From: CAJBLF01 sp041675025
Lineage (GTDB): Bacteria > Patescibacteriota > Gracilibacteria > Absconditabacterales > Absconditicoccaceae
Direction: 5' to 3'
Length of the DNA stretch: 64,000 nucleotides
NCBI GenBank assembly: GCA_041675025.1
Contig: JBAYUS010000001.1
Coordinates: 1-64,000, forward strand
Of the stretch, positions 60,927 through 64,000 are shown one piece after another (position 1 is the first letter of the stretch; each line of letters opens with the position of its first letter). The notes under the pieces were generated by a model. The model did no database searches, was not told where the DNA came from, and was given only the letters and a program-made list of their open reading frames with translations. Both the position numbers and the translations under genes were made by a program.

Positions 60927-63900
60927 ATGTTTGCAAAAATTATGAATTTTATATCTGGAGATTATAATCAAAAACAACTTAATATATATCTTCCTTTGAT
61001 CAAGCAAATAAACGAATATTCAACTCAGTTTGATACACTTTCTGATGATCAGATAAAAGCAAAAACTCAAGAATTTAAAGATAGACTCACTAAAGGTGAA
61101 ACTTTGGATGATCTTTTGCCTGAAGCTTTTGCTGCGGTAAAACAAGCATGTAAAAGGATGGTCGGATCAGAGGTTGAAGTAAAAGGTGAAATGCTTACAT
61201 GGAATATGATTCCTTATGATATGCAATTACTTGGAGGAATTATTCTTCACAAGTGAATTATCGCTGAAATGAAAACCTGAGAAGGAAAAACATTGGTCGC
61301 GGTAATGCCTGTTTATCTCAATGCTTTGACAGGTAAATGAGTACATGTAGTGACGGTAAATGACTACCTTGCTTCTCGTGATGCACAATGGATGGGGCAT
61401 GTATATTCTTGGTTATGATTGACGTCTGGTTGTGTAACTAAAACTGTTTCTCTCCAAAGAAGAAGAGAAGAATATGCAAAAGATATTACCTATATAGAAA
61501 ATTCAGAACTTGGATTTGATTTTCTGAGAGATAATTTAGTTAAATCTATGAAAGATAGATCTCTTGTTCGAAGACCGCTCAATTATGCTATCGTAGATGA
61601 AATTGATAGTATCTTGATTGATGAGGCGAGAACTCCGCTTATCATCTCTGAACCAAATGCCGAAGCAACAGATAAATATTTATATTATTCTCAAATTGCT
61701 AAAGGACTTACACCATGTGGTGCTAAGAAAAAAGTTTCTAAATGATTACTTCAAGAATTGCTTACTGATAATAAATCAGGAAAAGATCAGGAGGAAGATG
61801 GTGATTATTATATTGATGAAAAGACTAAATCTGCTTCATTGAGTGGAAGAGGTATCACAAAATTGGAAGGAATCCTCAAAATAGAAAACTTATATAAGGA
61901 TCTTTGATACGAAGAGATTCATCATATCGAAAACGCGGTTCGTGCACAAGCAGTTTACGAAAAAGATAAGGAATATATCGTAAAGGACAATGAAGTGCTT
62001 ATCGTTGATGAACATACGGGTCGTACGATGCCAGGAAGAAGATTTTCTGAAGGATTACATCAAGCGATAGAAGCTAAAGAAGGGGTTAAAATCCAAAAAG
62101 AATCTAAAACGCTTGCAACGATTACCTACCAAAATTTCTTCAAACAATATGCTAAACTTGGTGGTATGACGGGTACTGCTTTGACAGAAGGAGAAGAATT
62201 TGAAAAGATTTATGAACTTTCGGTTTTGGAAATACCTACCAATAGACCTACTATCAGAGTAGATAGAAATGATAAAGTATATTACAATGAGTCTATCAAA
62301 CGAAAATTTGTGAAACAACATATTCAATTTGCTCATGATATTGGACAACCCATCCTTATTGGTACGGCCAATATTGCTACGTCTGAATATGTTTCTAGAA
62401 TATTAGAAAAAGATGCGATAACTCATTATGTATTGAATGCAAAATTTCATGAACAAGAAGCACACATCGTTTCTCAAGCAGGAAAATACAAGAGTGTAGT
62501 AGTTGCAACAAATATGGCAGGTAGAGGAACAGATATCAAACTTGAACAAGGACTCAATGATAAACTTGCTGACAATTATGCTAAGTGGATTAAAAAACAA
62601 ATCACTGATAAAAAATGAGTTTCTGCTGATATTTATTCATCGATAGAATACGAACTTACTATGGATGCTATGAAACGTGTGCTTGGTATGACAGATGAAT
62701 TAATCAGACAAGCAGAACAAGATCGAATACATCATGATGGTATGATGATGAAAGTAAAATTTAATCGTAGTAAAAAAATAAATACTGATGGATTCGCTGA
62801 ATTGTATTGTAAACCAGCTGATGGAGATGCTACAGAAACTATAGAACAAGATTTCCATTATGGATTATTTATTCTTGGTACAGAAAAACATGAATCAAGA
62901 AGAATAGATAACCAGTTGAGAGGACGTGCAGGAAGACAATGAGATCCTGGGGTTTCAGTATTTTTCGTTGCTCTTGATGATTTGATTATGCGTAAGATGG
63001 GAGGTGAAAGAATTCAATGAGTTGCTTCAATGCTTCTTGGAAAAGCGGAACTTGAGACTCTTGAACTTAGTCAAAAACAATTTACGAATTCTATCATAAG
63101 ATCACAAAAACAAATGGAAGGACGACATTTTGGTATCAGAAAACATCTTTTCGATTATGATAGTGTGATCAATAAACAAAGACAAGCAATTTATAAAAAA
63201 AGAGATGATATTCTCAATAGTGAAACTGATGCAGAATTGAGAAAATTTTTAGTAGAACAAATCAAGCTTGAAATCGAAGCAAACATGAGTGATATAGTTT
63301 ATCAACAAGTAGCTAATGCTAAGGTACTAGAACAATCTCCTGCACAATTTCTTCGTGTAATTGATAAAGAATTTTCTTTGAAACTTGAACATAAACAATT
63401 CCAATCATTTGAAGAGATGTCTTTTGATAAGCTTCAAGTAGAGCTTTCAGTCTTTATGCTCGATCAACTCAAAGCAAAATTTTCAAAAATGGATGTAGAT
63501 AGACTTTATCAAATATTTAAAGATGTTTATTTATATCATTTAGATACGCTTCGAATAAAACATCTTGATGATATGGAATACCTTAGAGACAAAGTTGGTC
63601 TTATGTGATATGCACAACTTGATCCATTGATTATGTATAAATCAGAAGCATTTGATAAATTCCAAACCTTATTGTATAGACTTAAATTTGACGTAACTGC
63701 TTATATCGCTGGTATTGATTTCAATATAGTACAACAACAAGATCAAGCACAACAAGTAGTTATGGCTAGTTCACAAAGCGAAGCTGAATATCTCAAAATG
63801 TTACAAAAAGTAAGTTCTGAAATAAAAGAAGTTACTAAAAATAAACCAATTACTCAAGCACCAGAAAAAATAGTATATGAAAATACTGATGGTGTGGAAA

Positions 63901-64000
63901 TATTTGAAGTAAATGATAATAATCAACCTGTAGGAACTCCAGATGTATTTAATGTGCCCTCCGACTACGCGAAGGACAAGTCTATGGGTCCACAGATAGG
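60927..64000 (+). CDS. secA: Preprotein translocase ATPase SecA (3' end outside window)
   Basis: Drives post-translational export through SecYEG. NBD1 Walker A IAEMKTGEGKTLVAVM (Gly as TGA), VNDYLASRDAQWMG, Walker B YAIVDEIDSILIDEARTPLI, then the HEXXH-free VDEHTGRTMPGRRFSEGLHQ, GGMTGTALTEGEEF, VVVATNMAGRGTDIKL and DNQLRGRAGRQGDPG; helical scaffold domain with LFDYDSVINKQRQAIYKKRD. At least 1024 residues are in the window, longer than the usual 800-900. The last residues, NVPSDYAKDKSMGP, contain a translated copy of dispersed repeat B. More than ten TGA-Gly codons. Confidence 0.96.
63957..63980 (+). repeat. Dispersed repeat B core inside the secA coding frame
   Basis: CCCTCCGACTACGCGAAGGA then CAAG, identical to the intergenic core at 10049-10072, encodes PSDYAKDK in frame with SecA. 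Very GC-rich compared with the surrounding secA sequence. Confidence 0.85.

Noticed and set aside
1..64000. Many genes apparently broken by TGA (for example dnaA, folD, rseP, copA)
   Set aside because: Not pseudogenes: TGA is Gly in this organism and all frames close with TAA or TAG.

Overview
This window is an AT-rich segment of a Candidate Phyla Radiation (Patescibacteria) genome that reads UGA as glycine (translation table 25). That points to Absconditabacteria (SR1) or Gracilibacteria (BD1-5); I cannot separate the two from this window. The evidence is direct: TGA falls in frame at invariant Gly positions in many families, such as the Walker A loops of FtsE and SecA, the AAA+ domain of DnaA, the K-x-N-x-Y-G-H-G lysine motif of alanine racemase, the GTGGG motif of RsmG and the TGxGKS region of TraG-like ATPases. 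Every gene called here ends in TAA or TAG. A standard-code reading breaks nearly every gene into fragments, so all coordinates below use code 25.

Layout. 1-4.8 kb: a surface protein leaving the left edge, then a plus-strand run of small membrane protein, SufB/D-like protein, vWA-like protein, membrane protein and dnaA. 4.8-10 kb: a minus-strand five-gene cluster behind one strong promoter (coiled-coil protein, nucleotidyltransferase-like protein, two tandem paralogous membrane proteins, a 699-aa charged protein) that I cannot assign to a known system. 10-24 kb: clpC-like, alr, ZIP transporter, rsmG, greA, NUDIX, hrcA, ftsE-like and pheS. 24-40 kb: glycosyltransferase, rseP, tatD, folD, corA with a variant signature, and two paralogous TraG/VirD4/HerA-like ATPases, one with a C-terminal S1 domain. 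40-45 kb: a PriA-like protein without a visible Walker A motif, small proteins, and pilN/pilO/pilC-like genes. 45-52 kb: DUF1624 protein and a copper operon (csoR, secreted His/Met/Cys protein, HMA-TauE/SafE-cupredoxin fusion, Cys-Gly cupredoxin, copZ-like, copA with a 225-aa tail), with a candidate CsoR operator at its promoter. 52-55 kb: four (pre)pilin-like genes. 55-64 kb: a yidD-fmt fusion, holA broken by one in-frame TAA, a secreted protein, a glutamate-racemase-like protein lacking the expected cysteines, a histone H1-like Lys/Ala protein, and secA running off the right edge.

Mobile and repeated DNA: no insertion sequence, phage gene, CRISPR array, rRNA or tRNA is visible. There are several dispersed non-coding repeat families: a 200-250 bp element in four gaps (A), a short GC-rich palindromic element at five sites (B), a copy of which is translated inside the secA C-terminus, and a ~92 bp element with GTCATTGC/GCAATGAC ends.

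How the genes fit together: core functions (replication start and clamp loading, translation, protein quality control, secretion) are mixed with cell-surface functions (type IV pilus parts, secreted proteins, DNA-pumping ATPases) and a compact copper-defence operon. This suits a reduced, surface-attached, host-dependent lifestyle, which is known for these phyla but is only inferred here.
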